Shown one piece after another: positions 1-6,192 of a DNA stretch of 8,441 nucleotides; the stretch's first letter is position 1, and each line of letters begins with the position of its first letter. The notes beneath the pieces were generated by a model, which saw only the letters and a program-made list of their open reading frames with translations, was not told the DNA's origin and did no database searches. The position numbers and the translations under genes are program-made. This DNA comes from Methanosarcina sp. UBA289. GTDB taxonomy: Archaea; Halobacteriota; Methanosarcinia; Methanosarcinales; Methanosarcinaceae. The DNA is taken from contig DAKJ01000031.1 of assembly GCA_002496565.1 (NCBI GenBank), positions 1 through 8,441 of the forward strand, read 5' to 3'.

Positions 1-482
1 TTTGCAAGCCGGGTGGAATCGTTTCCAACGGTAACATATGGTTTTCCAAACCAAGGAAGCTTATAGTAGAACATTCCACCAAGCTTCTCAGGAGTTGTGT
101 TGGCGTTCAGTTCAAGGTCGGAAACAAGTTCATATTTTGAAGAGGACGGACGGGTAGTATACACAAGTTCTTCTTCACCTATTACATGGTTTCCGGGACT
201 GCCTTTACCAAGTTCAGACTGCCCGTCTTTTTCGACATACTGAAGGCGTTCACCCAACCAGTTTTCAGAAGATACAAAATCCTTGTGTTTGTTTACAGGA
301 TAGTTAAAGCCGCCAAAAGTGGTAGCATTCCAGCAGAATCCGTCAGATGAGGTTTCGTTAGTGTCGAATGGAAAACCAGAGATAACTGTAGATGGAGCTG
401 CAAAACCCAACGGAGCAAGCATCAAACAGACCATAAGCGAAGCAAGCAGGGAAAACAAAGTTTTTTGAATGCAGGATTTCAT
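1..482 (-). CDS. S-layer protein precursor, DUF1608 family (5' part only)
   Basis: This is the first 160 codons of a secreted surface-layer protein; the rest lies beyond the left edge. The ATG (480-482) is preceded by GGTGAT (491-496) at 8-base spacing, which fixes the start. Residues 1-29 form a signal peptide: Lys-2 and Lys-7, a hydrophobic core (about 9-27) and a likely cleavage near GFAA|PST. The mature part begins VISGFPFDTNETSSDGFCWN and continues with a beta-rich, Tyr/Trp-containing segment that ends near LPWFGKPYV. This resembles the first of the tandem domains in Methanosarcina S-layer proteins. Four N-glycosylation sequons are visible (NET, NAT, NTT, NDS), as expected for an extracellular archaeal protein. 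Such proteins form the lattice outside the cytoplasmic membrane. The family assignment comes from recognising the sequence pattern. Number of domains and the C-terminal anchor cannot be seen. A paralogous minor surface protein is the main alternative. Confidence 0.85.
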   Translation of the reverse strand, partial: MKSCIQKTLFSLLASLMVCLMLAPLGFAAPSTVISGFPFDTNETSSDGFCWNATTFGGFNYPVNKHKDFVSSENWLGERLQYVEKDGQSELGKGSPGNHVIGEEELVYTTRPSSSKYELVSDLELNANTTPEKLGGMFYYKLPWFGKPYVTVGNDSTRLA

Positions 483-486
483 AGTT

Positions 487-497
487 GATCATCACCC
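487..497 (-). promoter_or_regulatory. Ribosome binding site of the S-layer gene
   Basis: On the minus strand GGGTGATGATC lies 8 bases upstream of the ATG, measured from its GGTGAT core (491-496). GGTGAT is complementary to the archaeal 16S rRNA 3' end. It supports the start at 482 and matches the strong translation expected for an S-layer gene. Confidence 0.7.
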
Positions 498-591
498 TTT
501 TTCATTTGTTATCATATATTTAAAGATAATAAGTAAGATTATATTAATAAATAGTATTATAAATTAGATTTAAAGTAACAACAAATAATTG

Positions 592-618
592 TAATTAGTT
601 AATAAATTTTACTAATTA
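592..618. repeat. 8-base perfect inverted repeat, AT-rich
   Basis: TAATTAGT (592-599) and ACTAATTA (611-618) are exact reverse complements separated by 11 bases. The arms are AT-rich, so a dyad protein-binding site is as plausible as an RNA stem. It lies 110-136 bases upstream of the S-layer start codon. Confidence 0.4.
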
Positions 619-673
619 GGACGAAAGGCAAAGTAAATAACAAAAATAATATAAAAGATAAAGGATAAAATTG

Positions 674-689
674 TGTGCGGCCACGCACA
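674..689. repeat. GC-rich hairpin TGTGCG-GCCA-CGCACA
   Basis: A 6-base perfect stem with a 4-base loop, the only GC-rich island in a very AT-rich spacer. Read on the minus strand it is followed by a T-rich stretch, so it could act as a terminator-like structure after pelA or as a stem in a long S-layer leader. Neither role is shown. Confidence 0.4.
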
Positions 690-803
690 TCCTAACTTGG
701 CTGTCAGACGACTCAATAAATGACAAAAACGTACAAAGAAAGGAATTAAAAGCTTTTAAATCGAAAAATAAGGAATTTAGATATTACTGAGAACATTTAT
801 AGG

Positions 804-893
804 ATGCCCTCTGGAGGTCAGGGTATTCATGACCCACCGAACTCTGAGAGTAATAAACGGATAAAGGAGCCTGAATTTGAAGAAAAAGATTAA
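804..893 (+). CDS. Possible 29-residue hydrophilic small ORF, doubtful
   Basis: An ATG-to-TAA frame encodes a 29-residue polar peptide beginning MPSGGQGIHDPPNSESN and ending in a charged EPEFEEKD tail. The composition is protein-like (rich in Glu, Lys, Ser, Asn and Pro; only two Ile and one Phe as hydrophobics), but no Shine-Dalgarno sequence precedes the ATG. A TTTTAAAT element (754-761) sits where a TATA box for a short-leader transcript could be. A second ORF in another frame, 11 codons at 829-864, does have a GGAGGT (813-818) upstream. I recognise neither product. Chance is a serious alternative for a frame this short. Confidence 0.2.
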   Translation: MPSGGQGIHDPPNSESNKRIKEPEFEEKD

Positions 894-900
894 AAAGTTG
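876..900 (-). terminator. T-rich terminator candidate after pelA
   Basis: Read on the minus strand the sequence is CTTTTTAATCTTTTTCTTC, two T-tracts about 90-115 bases past the pelA stop codon. Archaeal transcription commonly ends at such U-rich runs without a required hairpin. It lies beyond the duplicated pelA tail, so that copy would be in the 3' untranslated region. Confidence 0.45.
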
Positions 901-929
901 GAAACTGGGAAATGCAAACTCAGATCGAA

Positions 930-966
930 TCAGTCCTTGACCTTGAAACGGAGCAGAGCTGCAACC
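930..966 (-). repeat. Diverged duplicate of the pelA 3' end, in frame
   Basis: Read on the minus strand this encodes VAALLRFKVKD followed by TGA, against IAALLRFKVKG and TGA at the true end of pelA (993-1031). The central block CCTTGAAACG is identical on the plus strand and most differences are silent third-base changes. The copies are offset by 63 bases, exactly 21 codons. A read-through of the pelA stop would therefore enter the copy in frame and end at its own TGA (930-932). It looks like the remnant of a tandem duplication or a former longer C-terminus. Confidence 0.65.
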
Positions 967-992
967 CTTTTAAGAAAAGGCTTGACCGAAAG

Positions 993-2045
993 TCAGCCTT
1001 TCACCTTGAAACGAAGCAGGGCTGCGATTCCTCCCAATTTATGAAGCTTTTCTCCTGGCTCAAAGGCTGTACTGAAAACAACGACCTTCCCCTGTGCTTG
1101 TTCTACTTCCATAAGGAGTTTATCGATATCTTCCCCTTTTTCCCGCCCTTCTCGCAGGGTTTCATCAGCAATAAGCAGGGTTTCGACAGCCCCGTAACTA
1201 AGGGCATTCTTAACATCTGCAAAACCATAAGCCGCTTTGCCGTCCATTGAGATTTCACGGATAAGGTCTTCCATCAGGGCTGATTCGCGGGCTATACGGG
1301 ATTCCTGCATTATTCGATCAACTGCACCTCTGCGCAGAACCTCCTGAAAGCCGGACATTCCTATCATAGAAGTATCTTCTATCAGGGCTTTTGAAGCCAT
1401 AGCTGGCTCGATTTCCTGGAAATATTTAATGAAATCTTCTTTGGTAAATCCAGGCCCAGCAATAACTATAGACGCTTCCTCAGGAACGGCATGCCTGAGC
1501 TGTTCTACAACTTCTTTGAAAAACTCATTCCTCAAGCCAGTCTCTCGCTTTCCAGAGGACTGCCGGATATGAGAATAGATCTCTATTCCGTAGTGATGCA
1601 CAAAACCAATATCGGCATCGCCCTCTTCTATTGCGACCATAACAACTTTCGGGCGCTTTGAAGCTTCTTCAGCATCCTGGATCCGCTGGAGCTGGTCATT
1701 CTTCCAGTGTTCCTTGATAATGGAAAGATTGGTTCCGATCTCGACATTGAGAGTATGGTAAGAGCCCACATCCATCCCATACTCTATCGTCCCGTGTATC
1801 CGCAGCCGGTTCGCAAATTTGTGGAATTCAAGCTCCTCAACTCTGATTCCAAGCCTGACCTTAACTTTTTCAACTTTTTCAGGACGGATTTTGTCACTTG
1901 CCGAATCGGCTTTCCGTTTGGTAACAGCAAAAACCAAGTCCCCTTTTTCGATTATGTATTTGAGGTGCCAGAGATCATCTAAGGTTTCGGCTGTTACTGC
2001 AATCTCCCCCTCCCTTCCCCTAAGGGAGCGATTTGTAACTCTCAT
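993..2045 (-). CDS. pelA: Protein Pelota homolog (Dom34), ribosome rescue factor
   Basis: This 350-residue protein has normal archaeal Pelota length. Pelota is a cytosolic paralog of release factor aRF1. It enters the A site of stalled ribosomes, delivered by aEF1-alpha, and with ABCE1 promotes subunit splitting (family knowledge). Three domains are visible: an Sm-like N-terminal domain (about 1-128, opening MRVTNRSLRGREGEIAVTAE), a central eRF1_2-like domain (about 131-250, containing IVIAGPGFTKEDF) and a C-terminal eRF1_3-like domain (about 258-350, containing YGAVETLLIADE and ending LGGIAALLRFKVKG). There is no GGQ motif, so it cannot hydrolyse peptidyl-tRNA as a release factor does. The ATG overlaps the rqcH stop as ATGA (2042-2045), and GGAGTG (2054-2059) lies 8 bases upstream, so it is cotranscribed and probably translationally coupled. 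A diverged copy of its last codons follows the stop. The assignment is secure. Confidence 0.97.
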   Translation of the reverse strand: MRVTNRSLRGREGEIAVTAETLDDLWHLKYIIEKGDLVFAVTKRKADSASDKIRPEKVEKVKVRLGIRVEELEFHKFANRLRIHGTIEYGMDVGSYHTLNVEIGTNLSIIKEHWKNDQLQRIQDAEEASKRPKVVMVAIEEGDADIGFVHHYGIEIYSHIRQSSGKRETGLRNEFFKEVVEQLRHAVPEEASIVIAGPGFTKEDFIKYFQEIEPAMASKALIEDTSMIGMSGFQEVLRRGAVDRIMQESRIARESALMEDLIREISMDGKAAYGFADVKNALSYGAVETLLIADETLREGREKGEDIDKLLMEVEQAQGKVVVFSTAFEPGEKLHKLGGIAALLRFKVKG

Positions 2046-4276
2046 GCCTTTTTCACTCCGTGAATTTCAATTTCCTCTCCGAATCCTTCTCCAAATCCTT
2101 CTTTAATCTTCTCTCCATTGTCTTCAGATTCGTTATCAATTTCTAAGGTTCCGTCTTCTTTGCCTTCGTCCTTGATACTTTCTCCCTTCCGTTCCGGTTT
2201 CTGGCTCTTTAAGTTCGATTCTCCGGGCGGGACCATCATGGCTATCTGATCAGGAGAAGCAATCTGTTTTACGAAACGAGGATCATTGAGTTCATCGGCA
2301 TAAATCCTGTAGATCTTTTTTGAAATATCATTCTGGTTAAAAGCCCCAGGGACGATTTCGAGGATATAATCTCCATGTTTTCGGACAGCGGAAGCAGGCC
2401 CACCTATCACTCTCGTTTCACCTTTGAGTTCAAGCCCGACTGCAACTCCAAGAGGGACATCCTTAAAGTAATTGCGCTCCCCGCGGATGATAAAAGCCCC
2501 TTTTTTCACATACTCTCCTGATTCAGGGGTTTTTGTGACCTGCTCAGCTTTGATCCAGTAGCAGTCGCCACTGAAATGTCCGGCTTTCCAGAGACTGGAA
2601 TAAGAAACCGCAAACTGTGCCGCTTCCTGCAGAGTAGACTCGGGAACCTCTTTTCCGCCAGTCTTGATAACTGTTAGAGGAGCTCCCGGAGTCTGGGTAT
2701 GGAAGACAAGATCTCTCTTTTCGAGATATTTCTTAAAGATCTCCTCATTGGTGTCTGCATCCCTGCCTCCTACAATAAAGAAGCCATCCGAGGACACGAA
2801 CCACCTGAACCTGTCATACCAGTGTTTTTTCCTGGATGCCTTAAGCTTCCCCCCTGCCTTTGCAGCCTTTGCAACGGCCTTTTTCTCCATAGCCTTTTTG
2901 GTGTCTTCGATAGCTTTGAGAGCTCCGTCCTGCTTCTTATTAAATTTCTTTACTTTTTCATAGTATTCCTGAGCATTCTGCGGTACTGTCTTTCGGATGT
3001 CAAGACTAATACTCTTCCCATCAAGGTTCACAGTTATAGTCCCGGTCCTTGGATCGATATTTGTGATCTTTTGCGCAGCAGGTACGGCCTTTTTAGCCTG
3101 TTTCAGAATGGAGCGGATCTCGTCCCAGGAATAGCCTTTTGCCCTTGCACCGTTGAGCACGGAAAGAAGCTCTTCAATAGCCTGGTAGTTTGCGTAGATT
3201 GTCTCGGCAAGGATATTATTTTTCTCTATTTCTTTTTCGAACTTTGCAAGGCTCTCTTCCTGCTGAAGAAGCCGCCGTTCATAAACGCCAAGGGTTTTCT
3301 CCTTTTTCTGAGCTTCTTTTACTTCTTTGACCTGCTCAAGCGCCTTTTTTCCAAAGAATTCATCAAGTGCCGTATTAAATGAATCGAAATACTCTTTTTC
3401 AAATTCGGAATAGCGAAGAAGGTCAAAAGGAAGCACATCGAAAGTTTCCAGCTTTCCGTTAATTTCCTTTTTCACATGCTGGGGCCTGAGTTTAGGAGCT
3501 TCGCCTTCAACCCCGGATTCGGATTTAAGTTCGGCTTCGGCAGAGCCTTTATCTCCGGCTTCGATCTTGGACAGTGGAGAGAAGAGATCGTGCATCGCAT
3601 TGCAGAGTTTGAAGGCATCCTCTTCAGTTGCTTCCTTTGAAGGCTTTGATTTGTCAATTCCTGCCCTGGCACAGACTTCTTCTGCTAGGACTCCTCCCAG
3701 ATTGAACCTTGTGGCAACCGTCCGGACAATATCAGCCGTAGATTTAGAAAAAGCCTCCATAAGGTCTGGAACCTTAACCTTCAGAGGACTTATCTGTGCC
3801 TCAGGCAGTTCATAAATTTCCCCACTCCGGAGCCGCCTATCCTTCATGGTTACAGGATTCATAGGCAGGATAATCCTGTTTTCAGAATCGACAATAAGTA
3901 CGTTCCCTGGAGCGAAAAGCTCCACAATAAGAGTACTCTGTACTCCCCCTCTCTCTATCCCGATCTTTACAATCCTGTCAAAATCGTGCTGCTCTACAGA
4001 TGTGATCCTGCCTCCCATCAGGTATTTTCTAAGCAGCATTGGAAAAGCCTGTGGAAGTGTCGGGCTTGCCCTGAGGTATTTACTTAAATGAATGCGCTTC
4101 CCAGCCTCAATAACCAGGTTGTCCCTGCCCTGGTGAAAAACGTAAAGATTGATGCGAATCTCCTCATTCGTAGGCTGATAGATCTTCCCGATTTTCGCAT
4201 CAATAATGGACTTCGGCCCTGCTGACAGCTCGGCAACAACTGCAGCAACGTCGGCACTTGACATATCCTGCTTCAT
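2042..4276 (-). CDS. rqcH: RqcH/NEMF/Rqc2 family ribosome quality-control factor (NFACT)
   Basis: This 744-residue protein has the NFACT layout. The N-terminal NFACT-N domain (about 1-160) opens with a typical SSADVAAVVAEL segment and contains the Asp-Arg pair D100-R101 (HDFDRIVKIG), which aligns with the D97/R98 pair required by Bacillus RqcH. A helix-hairpin-helix-like region follows (about 180-235). Lys/Glu-rich coiled coils span about 305-378 and 435-478. The NFACT-R (DUF814) domain (about 484-605) opens KHWYDRFRWF and includes SLWKAGHFSGDCYW. Past about 690 there is a charged, low-complexity tail. Family members bind split large subunits carrying peptidyl-tRNA; in bacteria RqcH adds C-terminal alanines. 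Whether the archaeal protein does so is inference. Older annotations call it fibronectin-binding protein. A second ATG at codon 5 is an alternative start; no clear ribosome binding site precedes either, and a TATA-like TACTTATACG (4301-4310) suggests a very short leader. Confidence 0.92.
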   Translation of the reverse strand: MKQDMSSADVAAVVAELSAGPKSIIDAKIGKIYQPTNEEIRINLYVFHQGRDNLVIEAGKRIHLSKYLRASPTLPQAFPMLLRKYLMGGRITSVEQHDFDRIVKIGIERGGVQSTLIVELFAPGNVLIVDSENRIILPMNPVTMKDRRLRSGEIYELPEAQISPLKVKVPDLMEAFSKSTADIVRTVATRFNLGGVLAEEVCARAGIDKSKPSKEATEEDAFKLCNAMHDLFSPLSKIEAGDKGSAEAELKSESGVEGEAPKLRPQHVKKEINGKLETFDVLPFDLLRYSEFEKEYFDSFNTALDEFFGKKALEQVKEVKEAQKKEKTLGVYERRLLQQEESLAKFEKEIEKNNILAETIYANYQAIEELLSVLNGARAKGYSWDEIRSILKQAKKAVPAAQKITNIDPRTGTITVNLDGKSISLDIRKTVPQNAQEYYEKVKKFNKKQDGALKAIEDTKKAMEKKAVAKAAKAGGKLKASRKKHWYDRFRWFVSSDGFFIVGGRDADTNEEIFKKYLEKRDLVFHTQTPGAPLTVIKTGGKEVPESTLQEAAQFAVSYSSLWKAGHFSGDCYWIKAEQVTKTPESGEYVKKGAFIIRGERNYFKDVPLGVAVGLELKGETRVIGGPASAVRKHGDYILEIVPGAFNQNDISKKIYRIYADELNDPRFVKQIASPDQIAMMVPPGESNLKSQKPERKGESIKDEGKEDGTLEIDNESEDNGEKIKEGFGEGFGEEIEIHGVKKA

Positions 4277-4300
4277 GAAGTGGATATAATAGAGGCTTTT

Positions 4301-4310
4301 CGTATAAGTA
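4301..4310 (-). promoter_or_regulatory. Candidate TATA box of the rqcH-pelA operon
   Basis: TACTTATACG on the minus strand is centred about 29 bases upstream of the rqcH ATG. That would start transcription almost at the start codon and explain the absence of a Shine-Dalgarno sequence. A second TATTATAT-like element nearer the gene is too close to serve. This is pattern matching only. Confidence 0.3.
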
Positions 4311-4376
4311 TTTCCTGTGCAGTTCTTTTCGAGTCGAGGTTAATATGGTTCGGTACTCTCTTCAGAAACGAAGTAT

Positions 4377-4972
4377 TCAGAATCCACTTTTTATCTCTTC
4401 AACATCAATAGTTCCTTTATCCTCACCGTTTTTTATATTTCTTCATCTGGATACTTATTTTCGTCCGGATAAGAACAATCTAGGTTAGAATAATCTTCAT
4501 CCAGATAAGAGTCACCTAGAGAATTGTCTTCGTCTGGATAAGAATAATCTAGGTCAGAATTACCTAAGTTAGAATTACCTAAGTTAGAATTACCTAAGTT
4601 AGAATTACCTAAGTTAGAATTGTCTTCATCCATACAAGAATTATCCAGATACTCATCTTTAGTATCAGAATCAACAATTACTGCACTATCACCATTCTCT
4701 ACATCTTCATCTTCAGCATCAACAGTTACTGTATTCTCATAGATTATTATGTTTTCAGTATCAGAATCAACATTTGTCGTATCCAGATAGTTTGTTTCAG
4801 TAGTATTGCATGTTGCGATATTAATGATATTTCCACTAAGTACAATCCCAGATCCAATAATAGCAAATATTATTTTTAGGAAAAATTCAAAAAAGTTTTT
4901 ATTTTTTGTTTGAGTTAATTTAGTATTTTCTTTAAGGTGAGTACAGTCTAAAATACAGTGATAACCTGATTT
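4377..4972 (-). pseudogene. Decayed acidic, membrane-anchored repeat protein
   Basis: An open frame of 179 codons runs from the stop at 4973-4975 to TAA at 4433-4435, but it has no ATG, GTG or TTG before the ATG at 4631-4633, deep inside the repeat region. Translated whole, it begins with a polar, basic stretch and continues with one hydrophobic segment of about 27 residues (4814-4894; core LKIIFAIIGSGIVLSG). A long Asp/Glu/Ser/Asn domain follows, with repeated VDSDT, YLD and YPDE motifs and four tandem NSNLG units. Past the TAA, another frame is open for 21 codons to TGA at 4377-4379 with similar acidic character (NGEDKGTIDVEEIKSGF), suggesting an indel near 4436-4446. The best reading is a former signal-anchored surface protein that lost its start and its 3' frame. 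The alternatives are a non-canonical start such as ATT, or a real short protein from 4633. I do not recognise the family. Confidence 0.5.
4562..4621 (-). repeat. Four perfect tandem 15-base repeats encoding NSNLG
   Basis: The plus-strand unit ACCTAAGTTAGAATT occurs four times without a mismatch (4562-4576, 4577-4591, 4592-4606, 4607-4621) and is flanked on the low side by degenerate copies such as the segment ending at 4561. The unit is a multiple of three, so copy-number change keeps the reading frame. A looser, longer repeat (CGTCTGGATAAGAATAATCT against CGTCCGGATAAGAACAATCT) flanks it at about 4462-4550. Perfect copies indicate recent slippage expansion. Confidence 0.9.
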
Positions 4973-5013
4973 TCAAAATTTATCGATCAATCATTTACAT
5001 GCCTAAAAATCTT

Positions 5014-5046
5014 CAAATAAAGAAAAAAATATTATGAAAAATCAAA
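5014..5046 (-). terminator. T-rich terminator candidate after the SUMF1-like gene
   Basis: Just past the TAA at 5056-5058 the minus strand reads through GATTTTTCATAAT and then TATTTTTTTCTTTATTTG. Such consecutive T-tracts are typical archaeal terminators. It would separate this gene from the decayed ORF downstream. Confidence 0.5.
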
Positions 5047-5055
5047 TTATAAGAC

Positions 5056-5868
5056 TTACAATTCTTTCAACAGTCGAAATCCAAGGTTAGCAAAACAACT
5101 TTCAGGCTCGCGTTTGAAACGGCCAGCCGAACGGCAGAATCCCGTATCACAGAGCCAGCTACACCCACGAGAAACCCGATAGACACCATTTCCTTCTTCC
5201 CATACACTCCCATCTGAAGGAGCACCATTGTAATTATCATGCCACTCATCCTGCACCCATTCCCAGACATTTCCATGTATGTCATAAAGTCCCCAGGGAT
5301 TTGGTTTCTTGCGGCCAACTGCATGAGTTTTAGCGCCCGAGTTTCCAGCATGCCAGGCGTATTCGTTGAGTTTTGACTCATCCTCACCAAAGAAACACCT
5401 TGTTTGTGTGCCAGCCCGGCAGGCATACTCCCATTCGGCTTCTGAGGGTAAGCGGTATTTGTCCGTTCCTTCCTTATCATTCAGCTTTGTGGCAAATTTC
5501 TGAGCATCTTCCCAGGAAACCATCTCAACAGGTCGATCTTCGCCCTTGAAGTGTGAAGGATTATTTTTCATTATTTTTTCCCACTGTTTTTGCGTGACAG
5601 CTGATCTGCCCAGGTAAAAAGAGTTTTGAATTGTCACTTTATGGACCGGAGATTCAGAATCGGATCGGCCTTTTACTTCAAAGGGTGACCCCATCTCGAA
5701 TTTGCCTGCAGGAATCAGTACAAATTGCATACCTGTAAAAGGACTGGTAAAAATTCTAGAATCATCCAGATTACCAGCTTGTGAGAAGATAGGCAACTCT
5801 TCAATTTCTTCTTTTTTTAGATAGTATCTAACTGTATTAATGTAACTCTTAATCCCCATAAGACCCAT
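5056..5868 (-). CDS. Formylglycine-generating enzyme/SUMF1-like protein
   Basis: This 270-residue protein has no signal peptide. Residues 45-268 are an FGE-sulfatase domain: FVLIPAGKFEMGS (49-61), VTQKQWEKIM (91-100), PVEMVSWEDAQKF (113-125), YRLPSEAEWEYACRAGT (138-154), GLYDIHGNVWEWVQDEW (193-209) and a closing NLGFRLL. True FGEs oxidise a sulfatase cysteine to formylglycine with a copper-binding cysteine pair, Cys336/Cys341 in human. Here C240 and C245 in GCSWLCDTGFC align with that pair, while many family members keep only the second. An additional C236 is also present. Activity is therefore possible but unproven, and no sulfatase gene is in the window; many archaeal paralogs have unknown roles. 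Two starts compete: codon 1 (5868), with GGAG only one base away, and ATG codon 4 (5859), with GGAG 10 bases upstream; I favour codon 4. The gene is transcribed divergently from priS. Confidence 0.88.
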   Translation of the reverse strand: MGLMGIKSYINTVRYYLKKEEIEELPIFSQAGNLDDSRIFTSPFTGMQFVLIPAGKFEMGSPFEVKGRSDSESPVHKVTIQNSFYLGRSAVTQKQWEKIMKNNPSHFKGEDRPVEMVSWEDAQKFATKLNDKEGTDKYRLPSEAEWEYACRAGTQTRCFFGEDESKLNEYAWHAGNSGAKTHAVGRKKPNPWGLYDIHGNVWEWVQDEWHDNYNGAPSDGSVWEEGNGVYRVSRGCSWLCDTGFCRSAGRFKREPESCFANLGFRLLKEL

Positions 5869-5888
5869 ACTCCAAATCTTTCATTAAC

Positions 5889-5917
5889 TTGTCAATTTGT
5901 CAATTTATATTGTCAAG
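5889..5917 (-). promoter_or_regulatory. Promoter of the SUMF1-like gene with three TTGACAA repeats
   Basis: On the minus strand TTGACAA occurs three times (5910-5916, 5897-5903, 5889-5895) around an AATATAAATT TATA element centred near 5907. Transcription would start near 5880, giving a leader of roughly 12-21 bases. The heptamers flank and abut the TATA box, where a repressor or activator would act on archaeal initiation. The repeats are directly visible; the operator role is inference. Confidence 0.5.
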
Positions 5918-6180
5918 TATTATTTTTCAGCTTTGAATTCCAGTTTCTAATTATTAGGTTTTATAATTCTATACCATTTATTGTTGTTCCTGCTAAAAAT
6001 GAAACCTTAATGCTACAAATACCTTGATTAAAGAATGCCAGATGTTACATTATAGTAAAAAGAGTTCTCAAAGCCGAATTAACTGTGAAATTATTTTAGA
6101 GAAAATAATATAAGCAAAAGTAAAATATGAGATTGATTTATCTTAGGGAAAACCAACCGAAATCCCAAATCAAAAACTTA
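5918..6180. other. AT-rich intergenic spacer without a gene
   Basis: No open frame of credible length or composition exists here on either strand. The only structure I see is a weak AT-only hairpin: ATTATTTT (6090-6097) and AAAATAAT (6102-6109) around AGAG, followed by a TAATATAAGC TATA-like element on the plus strand. Confidence 0.5.
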
Positions 6181-6192
6181 ATCAAAACCTTT

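Larger units (their letters stand above)
483..760 (-). promoter_or_regulatory. Upstream region of the S-layer gene with several candidate TATA boxes
   Basis: This strongly AT-rich stretch lies between the pelA 3' region and the S-layer gene. Candidate TATA-like elements on the minus strand are CTTTAAATATAT (514-525), TTTATAATA (about 555-563), a TTTAAATC element near 570, and one inside the 14-base palindrome TTAAAAGCTTTTAA (746-759). The nearest would give a leader of only about 13 bases; the farthest would give a leader of over 200 bases containing both inverted repeats listed separately. The sequence alone does not say which is used. No gene of convincing quality lies here on either strand. 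Confidence 0.4.

Noticed and set aside
816..834. Stem GGTCA/TGACC as a terminator or sRNA
   Set aside because: Only five pairs with a nine-base loop; not distinguishable from chance.
930..995. Programmed UGA recoding (selenocysteine or read-through) to extend Pelota
   Set aside because: No selenocysteine insertion structure is visible and Pelota already has full family length; duplication relic is simpler.
877..1044. Plus-strand TTG-started frame of 55 codons with AAGGAG 7 bases upstream and a duplicated TLKRSRAA peptide
   Set aside because: It runs antisense across the pelA 3' end; the peptide repeat is a by-product of the duplicated pelA tail, and TTG starts are uncommon.
2699..3382. Long plus-strand open frame inside rqcH
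   Set aside because: It is opposite a strongly conserved NFACT gene and its translation is rich in Phe, Leu and Cys without domain character.
4562..4621. CRISPR-like array
   Set aside because: The 15-base units are directly adjacent with no spacers and lie in a coding frame.
4433..4633. Free-standing 66-residue protein starting at the internal ATG
   Set aside because: The same frame is open for a further 113 codons upstream with a TM segment and matching acidic repeats, so the ATG is unlikely to be the original start.
5067..5480. Second minus-strand frame inside the SUMF1-like gene
   Set aside because: It overlaps the recognisable FGE domain in another frame and shows no known motif.
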